64,000 bases of DNA from Bacilli bacterium (GCA_900767605.1 CAAFZT010000048.1:62001-126000); one strand, 5' to 3'; positions 52,171 to 60,906 are shown, counted from the stretch's first letter. Numbers and translations are program-made. Notes: generated by a model not told the origin, from the letters alone.

Positions 52171-53955
52171 ATGGATGAGAAAATGGATATAGCCTCAGGC
52201 GCTTTGACTTGCTCTCGCTCACTTTCTCTTTTAAAAGAAGTGAATGTCCAATGCGACGCCTTAGAAGAGAAAACGACCTCGTTAAAAAAACTCCTTCAAG
52301 AAGCAAAGGAAACGGAACGACGCTTGCAAGAAATGGAAGAGCAAAAGAACCAAGTTCTATCCTTGCTAAAAGCCATTCAAAAAGAATATAGCGAAAAGAA
52401 TTGGGTGGGTGCAGAAGAACAGGCCAATGCCCTTCTTGCTTTGGCTTCTTCGTTATTAAACGACCACCCCTATGCCGTGGATTGGAAGGAAATGGCCCTT
52501 TGGAATCGCCTGCAAATCCATTGCAAACAAGTGGAATCTCTCCCCAATTCTTTCGAAAATCCCGAGTCTTTAAACGCCCTTCTTTCCGAATGGGAAACGC
52601 TTCCACTAGGAATCCATGATGAAGAGGCAAAAAAAGAACAAAAAGAGAAATGTTTTTGCTCCGTCGCCCTTTCCATGCTTTCCGCTTCGGCCCCAAAAGA
52701 AGATTTGGAACGCTTGAATGCCATGCTGGCCCTAGCCTCCCGCTATAAAAAGGAAGGCTTGAAGGAAGATCCTCAAGTGGTTTTGGCTTTCAAGTGCCTT
52801 CAAGATGAATCGACGTCCGCCTTTAATGCCCTTTGTTATCATGCCGTCGGCCCGCAAGGGACTTATGAAGAGGCTAAACCTCTATTCGCATTGCATGACC
52901 AACTCCCTTTAAATCGAATTGACTGCCCTTTGTTTTCAACTCCAAAAACCGAAGAAGAATTCCGCCTCCTTTATTTTTGGGATCGCATGGAAAAAGATGA
53001 CGGAGAATTTTTCTCCTCTCATCAAGAGGAATGGAAAAAATCTTTGGCGGAAGAAGATCCTTTTACCTTAAAACTCTTTGCTCATTTGCTCGTCGATTCT
53101 CGCTTGCTCGATAAAAAGAGGGAACCCATATATGCGCTTTTCAACGAGACTCCCTTCCAAATTAAGATTTTGATTTTGGATTTAGCGTTGAGTGAAGGGA
53201 ATTCGTCTTCTTTGCTCCGCCCCTTGTTCTTGGGGCTATTTCACGATGGAAAGAAGCAACTGGATTTAGAACGTTGCGCATCCGCTTTGCTCCGAATTCA
53301 AAATAACGTCCCCGAGGAATCGAAAGAAGAATTCAACAAATTGGTGGAAGGATTCTTCCGTTCACCACGAAGCCACCGAATTCTTGAAAAGACTTCCTCC
53401 CCCGATCTTTATTTCCTTGGTAAAGGGAAAACGAGAAAGAAACCACCGGTAGGGAAAAAGGTTCGTAATTCCGTTGTTTCTTATTGGAGCACACCGGCTG
53501 TCTGCGTTTTCTATGCTTTTTGCATCGTTTTGCCCTGCTTCTTGTTCGCTTTTTCGATTGCTTTATTGGAATTCAATCGCGAAAGAATCCCTTGTGAAGA
53601 ATTCTATCTTTTGATTCCTGTTGGTTTATTGCTCTGCTATGTTGCTGGCGTTCTCCTTGCGTTTTATGGCAGAGATGAACGAATGGGGTGGATGTTTAGC
53701 CGTGGCTTTGCTATCGACGGCTTATGGAAGGCTATTGTTGCCTTCTTGGGATTTTTGTTGCCCCAAGCAGGCCTTTGGGGCTCTTCGCACCGATTCTGTT
53801 TGTTCTTGCTCGCGATGCTTGATTTTGCGTTGTCACGGTTTGTCTTCCAAGAGAAAAGCAAGGTATGGCGATATGCCCTCTTCGTTCCTTTTTTGCTAAT
53901 CGAAATTGCTTCGCTTGTTCTCTTAATTTTGGTTTTGATGGGTCGGCGGGCTTAA
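52171..53955 (+). CDS. Large protein with five C-terminal membrane helices (operon gene 5)
   Basis: 594 residues. Residues 20-75 are a coiled coil (CDALEEKTTSLKKLLQEAKE), 80-430 a helical cytoplasmic region with alternating helix pairs, and 440-594 hold five membrane helices beginning VCVFYAFCIVLPCFLFAFSI. No enzyme motif. GCCGGAGGAACAATAGCC precedes the ATG. Tight coupling to two tiny coiled-coil proteins suggests a membrane-anchored scaffold with adaptors. Its stop shares TTAA with that of the convergent gene. Confidence 0.8.
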   Translation: MDEKMDIASGALTCSRSLSLLKEVNVQCDALEEKTTSLKKLLQEAKETERRLQEMEEQKNQVLSLLKAIQKEYSEKNWVGAEEQANALLALASSLLNDHPYAVDWKEMALWNRLQIHCKQVESLPNSFENPESLNALLSEWETLPLGIHDEEAKKEQKEKCFCSVALSMLSASAPKEDLERLNAMLALASRYKKEGLKEDPQVVLAFKCLQDESTSAFNALCYHAVGPQGTYEEAKPLFALHDQLPLNRIDCPLFSTPKTEEEFRLLYFWDRMEKDDGEFFSSHQEEWKKSLAEEDPFTLKLFAHLLVDSRLLDKKREPIYALFNETPFQIKILILDLALSEGNSSSLLRPLFLGLFHDGKKQLDLERCASALLRIQNNVPEESKEEFNKLVEGFFRSPRSHRILEKTSSPDLYFLGKGKTRKKPPVGKKVRNSVVSYWSTPAVCVFYAFCIVLPCFLFAFSIALLEFNRERIPCEEFYLLIPVGLLLCYVAGVLLAFYGRDERMGWMFSRGFAIDGLWKAIVAFLGFLLPQAGLWGSSHRFCLFLLAMLDFALSRFVFQEKSKVWRYALFVPFLLIEIASLVLLILVLMGRRA

Positions 53956-54242
53956 TGCTCGTCGTGATGGCAGGAGCAGTGGCCACCGCAAGCGTGATTT
54001 AAAAATCCCATAGTCTCTTCTAAAAGGGGCTTGTTGGCAGCGTATCCATCGCTAGCGACGACAAGAAGATTCCCGTCCACGAGCGTCATGATTTTTTGCA
54101 TAGCTTCGTTTTCGCCAATTCCCATTTTCTCCACAATTCCGCTTAAGGTGACGATGCCGTGGTTATAGGCCATCTTGACGATTTTTAATTGATCAGCATC
54201 AGAAAGAAGACCAAAGATTTGCGCTGCCTCGAATCGATTCAT
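53952..54242 (-). CDS. HTH protein with Cys/His metal-binding tail
   Basis: 96 residues from the ATG at 54242, 8 bases after AAGGAG; a GTG three codons earlier overlaps the ribosome site. Residues 5-75 look like an ArsR- or MarR-like winged helix (GIVTLSGIVEKMGIGENEAMQ). The tail HACGGHCSCHHDEH has three Cys and four His (five including the first), a clear metal-binding cluster. A metal-responsive regulator or a metal-binding accessory protein is plausible. No metal transporter is adjacent. Confidence 0.78.
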   Translation of the reverse strand: MNRFEAAQIFGLLSDADQLKIVKMAYNHGIVTLSGIVEKMGIGENEAMQKIMTLVDGNLLVVASDGYAANKPLLEETMGFLNHACGGHCSCHHDEH

Positions 54243-54378
54243 AGGGGACACTCCTTCGTTTTTGTGTCTTAAGTCTAAGAAATTTGATCCTTAAAAGCCA
54301 TGAAGATGCTTTTTTGAAACGATTTTTCTTCCCTTTTTAAGGGAAGTGGGACAAAATGAACCATATGGAGGTCTGTTT

Positions 54379-55899
54379 ATGCAGAAAAAGAAGTTGATTC
54401 TCACCTATGCCTTGCTTGCATTGACCGTCGTCATAAGCGTTATTCTTGGCGTTGTTGGCCATGAAAAAGACTCGATGACGTTATTCGTCAAGGCTTTGTC
54501 CTTCTCCGTGTCGGAGGGGAAAACCGTCACCGTGGCTTGTGCCGGGATTTATGGCGGATTGATTGGCGCGCTTGTTGTATTGATTGTTGGGCTCGCCAAA
54601 AAGAATACGAAATTCGCCGCGAATGCTTTGACGACCCTTGGCGCTGCGGTTGCAGGCCTTGGCATGATTGATTGGCGCTTGTCTCGTATCGCTGCCGATG
54701 GGAAAGCCGCTACCATTTTGACCCTTACCTTTGTGGTTTTGGTTTTGGCTTTCGTTGGTTTCCTTTGTGGCGTGATCTTCCCCTGCCAAAAGGTAAAGGA
54801 AGAAGTCACCGCGGTGGAAGACGCTGCCCCTGTTGAAGAAGCTGCCCCCGCTGAAGAAGCGGAACCCGAAACCGCTGAACCCGCTGAAGAAGAAAAAACC
54901 GAAGAAGCGGAACCCAAAGAGGCGAAAGAAGAACCTGTCGAAGAAGAAAAGCCGGAAGAGCCTGAATCTCCCGCAGAAGAACCTGTCGCTGAAAAAGAAC
55001 CGGAAGTGACCGAAGAAGTCCAAGAAGAAGCGGCTGCTCTTTCAGAAGAAGAGAAACCGGAAGAGGCGAAGGAAGAACCCGTCGAAGAAGAAAAAGCGGA
55101 AGAGCCAGAACCTGAACCGGTCGTTGAAGCCCCCACTGAATCCGAAGCGAAAAATAAAGTCGTCGGAAAATACGAAGTCTACCCCGCTGCTGGATTCTTC
55201 AAATATCGTTTGAAAGCCAACAACGGACAAATCTTGCTGGTTTCTCGCCCCTATAAGACCCGCGAAGGCGCCGTCAAAGGTATTGAAACCTTCCGCAAAA
55301 ACGCTGCAAATGGTTCGCATCGCATTTTCACGGATAAAAAAGGACGTGCTCAATTCCGTATCTTCACGGCCAATGACGCTCGCCTTATCGTAGCCGGGGA
55401 AATTTACCCCAATGCTGAAGGAGCCCAAAAAGCCCTCGACAGCACCCTTCGTTTCTATGATACGGACAACGTCCAGAACTTAGAGGAAATTCCGGAAAGC
55501 GAAATTCGTGAATGGCGTGCAGAACTTAAGGAAGCGGAAGCCAAACCCAATGGCAAGATTGAGATGTTTAAGGATGACGACGGCAAATGGGTCGGCGATC
55601 TCCGCGCATCCAATAGCGAGCTTCTTTTCCTCACGACCGCCTATTCTACGAAGGCTGCGCTTCAAAACGCTTTGAAGAGCGTTGCCAATAACGCGATGAA
55701 AGGCAACATTTCGATTGTTTGCGATAAGCAAAACCGTTATCAATTCAAAGTCTATAGCGATAACGGAATGGATCTTGTCTTTGGAGAAACCTACGATTCC
55801 AAGGAAGCGGCGACTTCTGCTGCCAACAGTGCTCGCAATTTCCTTCACGGCCAACCTAAACTCGTTGATTTGACCAAAGCTCCTGCAGAAGACAAATAA
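54379..55899 (+). CDS. Membrane protein with E/P/A linker and two YegP (DUF1508) repeats
   Basis: 506 residues from the ATG at 54379, after GGAGGTCTGTTT. Four membrane helices fill residues 5-145. Residues 150-260 are a low-complexity run of Glu, Pro and Ala (EEAEPETAEPAEEEKTEEAE, for example). Residues about 270-370 and 390-490 are two tandem YegP-type pairs: GKYEVYPAAGFFKYRLKANN and GKIEMFKDDDGKWVGDLRAS open them. YegP/DUF1508 domains are small, often duplicated modules with no agreed role; their fusion to a membrane anchor is unusual to me. Confidence 0.85.
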   Translation: MQKKKLILTYALLALTVVISVILGVVGHEKDSMTLFVKALSFSVSEGKTVTVACAGIYGGLIGALVVLIVGLAKKNTKFAANALTTLGAAVAGLGMIDWRLSRIAADGKAATILTLTFVVLVLAFVGFLCGVIFPCQKVKEEVTAVEDAAPVEEAAPAEEAEPETAEPAEEEKTEEAEPKEAKEEPVEEEKPEEPESPAEEPVAEKEPEVTEEVQEEAAALSEEEKPEEAKEEPVEEEKAEEPEPEPVVEAPTESEAKNKVVGKYEVYPAAGFFKYRLKANNGQILLVSRPYKTREGAVKGIETFRKNAANGSHRIFTDKKGRAQFRIFTANDARLIVAGEIYPNAEGAQKALDSTLRFYDTDNVQNLEEIPESEIREWRAELKEAEAKPNGKIEMFKDDDGKWVGDLRASNSELLFLTTAYSTKAALQNALKSVANNAMKGNISIVCDKQNRYQFKVYSDNGMDLVFGETYDSKEAATSAANSARNFLHGQPKLVDLTKAPAEDK

Positions 55900-55908
55900 T
55901 ACAAAAAG

Positions 55909-55945
55909 AATCGCCCTCGTTGACAAGATGAAGGCGATTTTTTTG
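55909..55945 (+). terminator. Terminator of the YegP-repeat gene
   Basis: AATCGCC (55909-55915) pairs with GGCGATT (55933-55939), then TTTTT. Confidence 0.85.
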
Positions 55946-55948
55946 TGG

Positions 55949-56599
55949 TTATTTTTTGCGGCCCAGGAGATAGAAATGATCTTGCGAACTAATCTTTCCG
56001 TCGAGGACGTAGGCACGAACTCGTTCTAAATTGAGGATTTCAAAGTCGCGAAACAAGTCTTCCATTTGTTCCTTCGATGCGTAGAAATGGAGGATTCCCT
56101 GCTCAGGGCCTGGCTCATCGGAGACCAAGGTATTCTCGTCAATCCGACGACGAGGGTCGGTGGCAAAGCCTTCCCCTTTTGCGCAGAGGTCTACAAAGAA
56201 TTCCCCTCCTGGAACAAGAAGCCGATGAAGTTCATTCACGACTTCTAAGATTCCCTTTGAATCGGTGTGGGAGATCACGTGACAGGAAAGAATCGCATCC
56301 GCGCACCCATCTTCAAAAGGAGCTTTCTTGATATCGCCTAGTTTGAATTCGCCTACCTGTCCTGCCTCTTTCATGCTCTTTTTGGTTTCTTCTACGGCTT
56401 CCGGACTCAAATCGAATCCTTTCACATGAAATCCCATTTGAGAGAGGAAGAGGCTATGCCTTCCTAAACCACAACCATAGTCGATGACTTCTTTAAAACC
56501 TTTGTTTTTCCATCGATAGGCGATACCGACCACTTCCTTGGAAGGCTCCCTCCAAGACGTTTTGTCCGCAATAGACCAATTCCAGGCTTTTGATTCCAT
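55949..56599 (-). CDS. SAM-dependent methyltransferase
   Basis: 216 residues of the class I Rossmann type: VIDYGCGLGRHSLFLSQMG is motif I, VKGFDLSPEAVE motif II, AILSCHVISHTD motif IV. Substrate unknown; the size and style fit small-molecule (ubiE/tellurite-resistance-like) enzymes. AAGGAGACAAAGG precedes the ATG. Confidence 0.9.
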   Translation of the reverse strand: MESKAWNWSIADKTSWREPSKEVVGIAYRWKNKGFKEVIDYGCGLGRHSLFLSQMGFHVKGFDLSPEAVEETKKSMKEAGQVGEFKLGDIKKAPFEDGCADAILSCHVISHTDSKGILEVVNELHRLLVPGGEFFVDLCAKGEGFATDPRRRIDENTLVSDEPGPEQGILHFYASKEQMEDLFRDFEILNLERVRAYVLDGKISSQDHFYLLGRKK

Positions 56600-56684
56600 T
56601 CCTTTGTCTCCTTTTTGGTGCTGATTATATTCGAAAAAGGGCGTAAATGCCTTATAATTAAATCCCGGAAGAGAGATTGTAGAT

Positions 56685-57380
56685 ATGGCAAGAATGATTC
56701 TCGTCGGCGGAGGTTCGAGCTCCGGAAAAAGTTATGTTACCGCGCATGTTATCGCTAGGCTAGGCGAAGAAAATGTGACGAGGATTACGTTAGACGACTA
56801 TTATAAGGACCAAAAAGATGTCCCCATGGAGCAACGTCTCCAGGTGAATTACGACCACCCTAAAGCTTTTGACTGGCCCCTTTTAAGAAAACAATTAAGT
56901 GCATTAAAAGAAGGAAAAGCCATTTGGAAGCCAACCTATGATTTCGTAGCCCATTCCCGTGCGGATAAAGAAGAATACGTGGAACCCAAGAACCTGATTA
57001 TTGTGGAAGGGATTATGGCGTTGGTGGATAAAAATGTAAGAGAACTGGCGGATCTCCGTGTCTTTATTGATGCCGGCGCGGAAAGACGTTTCCTTCGCCG
57101 CATGATTCGCGACTCCAAGGAAAGGGGAAGAACCTATGAAAGCATTGTGAACCAATATTTCCATACGGTTCAACCAATGTATGATGAAATCGTGAAGCCC
57201 TCCTCCATGTATGCGGACTTAATCGTCAATAATGACGGGGTAGAAAACTTGGCCATTGATGTTTTGGCCTGTGTCTTCTCCGACCAATTGAACCAGGCAA
57301 ATGCAGGAAAACCAATTGGCAGAAAGCAAAAAGAAGAATTTGGCGAAGAGGCCTTGGCTGCCGTCTTCTCCAAACAATAA
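56685..57380 (+). CDS. udk: Uridine kinase
   Basis: 231 residues. GGGSSSGKSYVTA at residues 8-20 is the P-loop, RITLDDYYKDQ and YDHPKAFDWPLL the substrate and lid segments, IIVEGIMALVD Walker B. It phosphorylates uridine or cytidine in pyrimidine salvage. AGAGAG precedes the ATG. A terminator follows. Confidence 0.93.
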   Translation: MARMILVGGGSSSGKSYVTAHVIARLGEENVTRITLDDYYKDQKDVPMEQRLQVNYDHPKAFDWPLLRKQLSALKEGKAIWKPTYDFVAHSRADKEEYVEPKNLIIVEGIMALVDKNVRELADLRVFIDAGAERRFLRRMIRDSKERGRTYESIVNQYFHTVQPMYDEIVKPSSMYADLIVNNDGVENLAIDVLACVFSDQLNQANAGKPIGRKQKEEFGEEALAAVFSKQ

Positions 57381-57400
57381 GCAAGAAGCATATTTATCAA

Positions 57401-57428
57401 AAAAGAGGGGGATGTCCCCCTTCTTTTT
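57401..57428. terminator. Terminator between udk and the antiporter gene
   Basis: GAGGGGG pairs with CCCCCTTC around GATGT with one bulge, flanked by A-rich and T-rich runs; it can serve both convergent genes. Confidence 0.75.
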
Positions 57429-57440
57429 GTTGTTATTAGC

Positions 57441-58829
57441 TTAGGTTTGCTGGGCTTGGTTTGGCGTAGAATCGCCGTCCGACTTTTCGTTTTTATAAAG
57501 AACACGCAATAAAATCGGAACGATGAAGGAACTAACGATGATGAGTCCAAGCGTGAACGGAATGATGTTGGAATTCACGAGGCCGTTATCCACGCCTTCC
57601 TGAGCCGTAACAATCAAGACTTCGGCACGAGCCATCATGCCTAAGCCGATAGCCGCGCTGTCTTTAAGGTGGAACTTGGTAAGCAATCCGCCACATCCTG
57701 CACCCAAGAATTTGCCAGCTAAGCCGACGACGACCCAAACAAATCCGAAGACCAGGAACATCGGATCGAATCCAGAAACCGCAGACCCGCTGCCGTCTAG
57801 CCCAAACGCCTGGTACATTTTCAAAGCAACCGAAGCGAAGAAGACCGGGGTGAAAATCACGTTCATCGTGGTATCGGTGCGATGATCGATATAATGAGCG
57901 GCGGAAGTATTAGAAAGAATCAAACCAGCGATATACGCACCTGTGATATCCGCGATGTGGAAGACTTCAGCCAAGAACGCCCATAAGAAGCAGAAGGCCA
58001 AAGAGAACATCGGAATGCGACGGTGATGGGGCCATTTTTTGCCCATCCAATCAAAGAGTTTATGTAGTCCAATACCCATACCGATGGAAATCGCAAAGAA
58101 CGCGGCCATGATGAGAATGAGCCACAAAACGCTTAAAGAGCCTTCTCCCGTCGGGATAACCCAGAATTCGGACGCTTCGCCTCCGCCCGACAAGGACAAA
58201 ATCACGGACAAAAGGATGATGCCGATGACGTCGTCGAGAATCGCAGCTGAAACAAGCGCGGTACCTACGTCCCCGTTCAATTTGCCGAGTTCCTTTAAGG
58301 TGGCAACGGTGATAGAAACGCTGGTGGCCGTTAGAATAACGCCGTAATAAATATCACTATAAATAGGATTAATGCCGCTTTCGTTAAGGGTTTGATAGAA
58401 CGCTTGGTCCATGCTGCCGTAGACGCGGAACATAAATGCGGTTAGGAAGCCTAAGCCTAAAGGGAATAGGACGCCGAGGCTTGTGATGACAATCGAAGCC
58501 AAACCTTGCTTGCGAATGGTTTGAAGATTGGTCTCAACACCGGCGGAGAATAGGATCATGACCACGCCGATTTTGGCCAAATCATTGATTCCGTTGGTGG
58601 TGGTAGAATTCAAAATGAAGTTCTTGTCGGAGGGGATGAAATAGAAGAGTCCAACGGCGAGACCGCCCAAAAGATAACCCACGACTTCGGGCACTTTGAG
58701 TTTGCCCATAATGAGGGAAAACACTTTGCCAAATAGAAGGATTAGACCTAATGGCAAAAGGATCAAATAGAACTTTCCAGCAAATGGATCCGTGGTTCCA
58801 GAAAGAGTTAACGAAAGAAATTTCAGCAT
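57441..58829 (-). CDS. CPA2-type cation:proton antiporter
   Basis: 462 residues with 12-13 membrane helices. VVGYLLGGLAVGLF at the start, SVSITVATLKELGKL (about 174-188), and ADITGAYIAGLILSNT are signatures of the Kef/NapA-type CPA2 family. No C-terminal TrkA-N domain is present. It would exchange Na+ or K+ for H+. GGAGGCTTGTT precedes the ATG. Confidence 0.92.
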   Translation of the reverse strand: MLKFLSLTLSGTTDPFAGKFYLILLPLGLILLFGKVFSLIMGKLKVPEVVGYLLGGLAVGLFYFIPSDKNFILNSTTTNGINDLAKIGVVMILFSAGVETNLQTIRKQGLASIVITSLGVLFPLGLGFLTAFMFRVYGSMDQAFYQTLNESGINPIYSDIYYGVILTATSVSITVATLKELGKLNGDVGTALVSAAILDDVIGIILLSVILSLSGGGEASEFWVIPTGEGSLSVLWLILIMAAFFAISIGMGIGLHKLFDWMGKKWPHHRRIPMFSLAFCFLWAFLAEVFHIADITGAYIAGLILSNTSAAHYIDHRTDTTMNVIFTPVFFASVALKMYQAFGLDGSGSAVSGFDPMFLVFGFVWVVVGLAGKFLGAGCGGLLTKFHLKDSAAIGLGMMARAEVLIVTAQEGVDNGLVNSNIIPFTLGLIIVSSFIVPILLRVLYKNEKSDGDSTPNQAQQT

Positions 58830-58920
58830 AACAAGCCTCCGAAACCCGAATTATACGCTTTTCTGCCTCTATGGTTAGTGGCACTATCATGAAAGCCTTT
58901 TCAAGGCTATAATCCCGAGG

Positions 58921-59535
58921 ATGAAAATTGCTTTGTGCGCTACCGAATTAGAAACCGATGCCGTTAGTGCTTTTTTAAATATTGCAAGTTACCTTCATAT
59001 GGTGGAGAAGAAAACGAATGCGGCTATGGTTTTATTTCCGTTACGTCGCTTTCAGGAAAAGGATTGGGAAGAATCCCTAAAGTCCTTGCGTAAATTATCG
59101 GAGAATTCCTCCGTTGTTTTTGGCGTTGGTTTTCAAGAAAAGGGGCGGGACGTGTATGCGTTGTTCCTCAAAAGTGAAGGAATAAAAATCTTACACGAGG
59201 ATGAATTTTGCGAAATTTCGATTTTAGGCCAAACGTTTGTTTTTGCTATCGGGGATACCGAAATCCCTGAATCCAAGGCCCCTATTATTCGTCTTGGCAC
59301 GAAAGGAATCGACCTCCCAAAACCCCCGTTTGGAATCGCGTTCCAAAGAGAAACTTATTACCTAGGAATTTCTGGTCCGAAATATTATCAGGCTGCCGCT
59401 TATCGCGATGGCGTGCTTAAATGCCATCTACCAGAAGATCATCCTAATTTGCTAGTTAAAACCCTTTTCTCTTTCTCTTCGGACGAACTAGGATCTTCTC
59501 CATCCAAACATGAGGTTTCCCCTCATCAAAATTGA
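58921..59535 (+). CDS. Nitrilase-fold-like protein without the catalytic triad
   Basis: 204 residues. The opening (MKIALCATELETDAVSAFLN), the strand MVLFPLRRF, the FGVGFQEKGRDVYALFL block and FVFAIGDTE follow the order of strands in carbon-nitrogen hydrolases. The positions of the catalytic Glu (after FP), Lys and Cys are Leu, His and Gly here, and the protein is short. An inactive relative or regulator is the best reading, with moderate doubt. TATAAT ends 7 bases before the ATG and GAGG touches the ATG, so it is leaderless in appearance. The 3' end overlaps the convergent GNAT gene by 80 bases. Confidence 0.68.
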   Translation: MKIALCATELETDAVSAFLNIASYLHMVEKKTNAAMVLFPLRRFQEKDWEESLKSLRKLSENSSVVFGVGFQEKGRDVYALFLKSEGIKILHEDEFCEISILGQTFVFAIGDTEIPESKAPIIRLGTKGIDLPKPPFGIAFQRETYYLGISGPKYYQAAAYRDGVLKCHLPEDHPNLLVKTLFSFSSDELGSSPSKHEVSPHQN

Positions 59536-59908
59536 TCAAACCGTCGTTACATACAGTAAATCCCGCTTTTTCGTAAAAGGGGAGCTTATCCAATTGGGCG
59601 TTTAAAACCATTTTTCTGGCTCCTAACGTCCGAGCTTTGGTGGTAAGGAATTTTAAAATAGCAGTTCCGACTGTTTTCCCGCGGAATTCTTTTTTCACCG
59701 CGACTCTCCCGATTTGATAGGTTTCTGGGTCGATTTCTAAAATTCGCCCCGTGGCAATAGGACGATCATCAAGATAAAGAACGAGACTCCAACAACGGTC
59801 ATCCTCGGGCCCAAATTCATTTTGAAAACCCTGTTCCTGGACAAAGACCTCTTCTCGTAGTGCCTTGGCGTCCGACGGGAGACCAAACGTAAATACTGGC
59901 TTAACCAT
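59456..59908 (-). CDS. GNAT-family acetyltransferase
   Basis: 150 residues. QIGRVAVKKEFRGKTVGTAILKFL (read in parts) is the acetyl-CoA-binding motif A, and KMVLNAQLDKLPFYEKAGF the C-terminal block. It is like the ElaA/YjcF branch of small acetyltransferases. Substrate unknown. TATCAT lies 6 bases before the ATG with no Shine-Dalgarno, so it is a leaderless candidate. Confidence 0.9.
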   Translation of the reverse strand: MVKPVFTFGLPSDAKALREEVFVQEQGFQNEFGPEDDRCWSLVLYLDDRPIATGRILEIDPETYQIGRVAVKKEFRGKTVGTAILKFLTTKARTLGARKMVLNAQLDKLPFYEKAGFTVCNDGLINFDEGKPHVWMEKILVRPKRKRKGF

Positions 59909-59961
59909 GGGAAAATGATATTCCTTTTCTTATGGAGGGGGCATCATTAGAATAATGAGGT

Positions 59962-60609
59962 ATGGAATTTCGTCGGTTTTTTAAATTGTATAAAAACAAA
60001 ATCTTGGCTATTAGTTTTTCTTCCTTGGCGTTAATCGCCTTCTTTACTTATTACATTATGGGCCTTGTCCAATCGGGAATCGCCTTCTTTACGCAAGATG
60101 AATTCAGCGTTTGGAACATGATCGTTGTTTTCGTTGCTTATGCGACGATTTTCTTTTGCAATATCACCAACGATTCTTATGCCTATCAGGGTATTTTGAT
60201 GTTCGTTTTCTTGATTGTTGCAGATCAAATCCTTTCCTGCTTTGTTCGAGTGGTTGCCTGTATTGCAAACATCATGACGATGAATCCAGTCGTGATCGCC
60301 TTCACCTTTTTGCAGGTTGCCTTTATCGCTGGACAAATTTATGTGGGGGTATGCTTCTACTTGAATTCTCGCCGCTATATGCGTGGACTTACCGACAATT
60401 TTAAAAAGCTTCGCATCTACGGCATTCTATTTACGTCGATGCTGACGCTGAGCCACGCTTTTTCCATTGCGGTTTTATCGATAGATATCTTTGGCTATGC
60501 AACGGTATTTGATTGGATGGTTTTTCTTTCGCTGTTCTTGTTGCCGGGTTCCGAGGTTTTGATGTCCTTGTCCGTGAATTTCACGTTGGAACGTCTTCGT
60601 CGGATTTAA
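59962..60609 (+). CDS. Six-helix membrane protein of unknown function
   Basis: 215 residues: six membrane helices starting ILAISFSSLALIAFFTYYIM. No motif points to a function. TAGAAT lies 8 bases before the ATG; GAGGT directly before the ATG is too close to act. It is divergent from the GNAT gene with only 53 bases between the two starts. Confidence 0.78.
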   Translation: MEFRRFFKLYKNKILAISFSSLALIAFFTYYIMGLVQSGIAFFTQDEFSVWNMIVVFVAYATIFFCNITNDSYAYQGILMFVFLIVADQILSCFVRVVACIANIMTMNPVVIAFTFLQVAFIAGQIYVGVCFYLNSRRYMRGLTDNFKKLRIYGILFTSMLTLSHAFSIAVLSIDIFGYATVFDWMVFLSLFLLPGSEVLMSLSVNFTLERLRRI

Positions 60610-60662
60610 TTCTGCAAAAGCGCTGCCCTAGGAGGAGGTGTTTCCAATGTGGTAGCATTATG

Positions 60663-60698
60663 TGTCCTCCATTTCTTATAGCTGGGAAACGGAGGACA
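60663..60698 (+). terminator. Terminator-like hairpin after the six-helix protein
   Basis: TGTCCTCC (60663-60670) pairs with GGAGGACA (60691-60698), extended inward by TTTC/GAAA across one mismatch, then TTTTAT. Confidence 0.65.
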
Positions 60699-60779
60699 TT
60701 TTATATTACGGGGCTTAATTCCGTTTCAAACGCAGGAACGGACTTAACAAATAGAATTCGCACAGTTTATTTTGGGGTC

Positions 60780-60808
60780 TTGAACTACGCGAAGCAAATC
60801 GGTATAGT
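60780..60808 (+). promoter_or_regulatory. tRNA-Thr promoter
   Basis: TTGAAC (60780-60785), 17-base spacer, TATAGT (60803-60808), 9 bases before the tRNA. Confidence 0.8.
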
Positions 60809-60817
60809 TTTTACCGC

Positions 60818-60893
60818 GCCGACTTAGCTCAATTGGCAGAGCAACGCATTCGTAATGCGTAGGTTAGAGGTTCGATTCCCCCAGTCGGCACCA
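60818..60893 (+). tRNA. tRNA-Thr (anticodon CGT)
   Basis: 76 bases with CCA encoded. GCCGACT pairs with AGTCGGC; the anticodon arm is ACGCA-TTCGTAA-TGCGT; the T arm carries GGTTCGATTCC. Confidence 0.95.
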
Positions 60894-60906
60894 TAAAGAA
60901 AGCATA

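Noticed and set aside
14685..53955. Convergent genes sharing TTAA as both stop codons (14685-14688 and 53952-53955)
   Set aside because: This is a common way for convergent genes to pack and does not indicate a special signal.
54481..55136. Long antisense frames opposite the acidic repeat of the YegP gene
   Set aside because: They are the mirror of the Glu/Pro/Ala-rich codons, giving Phe- or Ser-rich shadows without ribosome sites.
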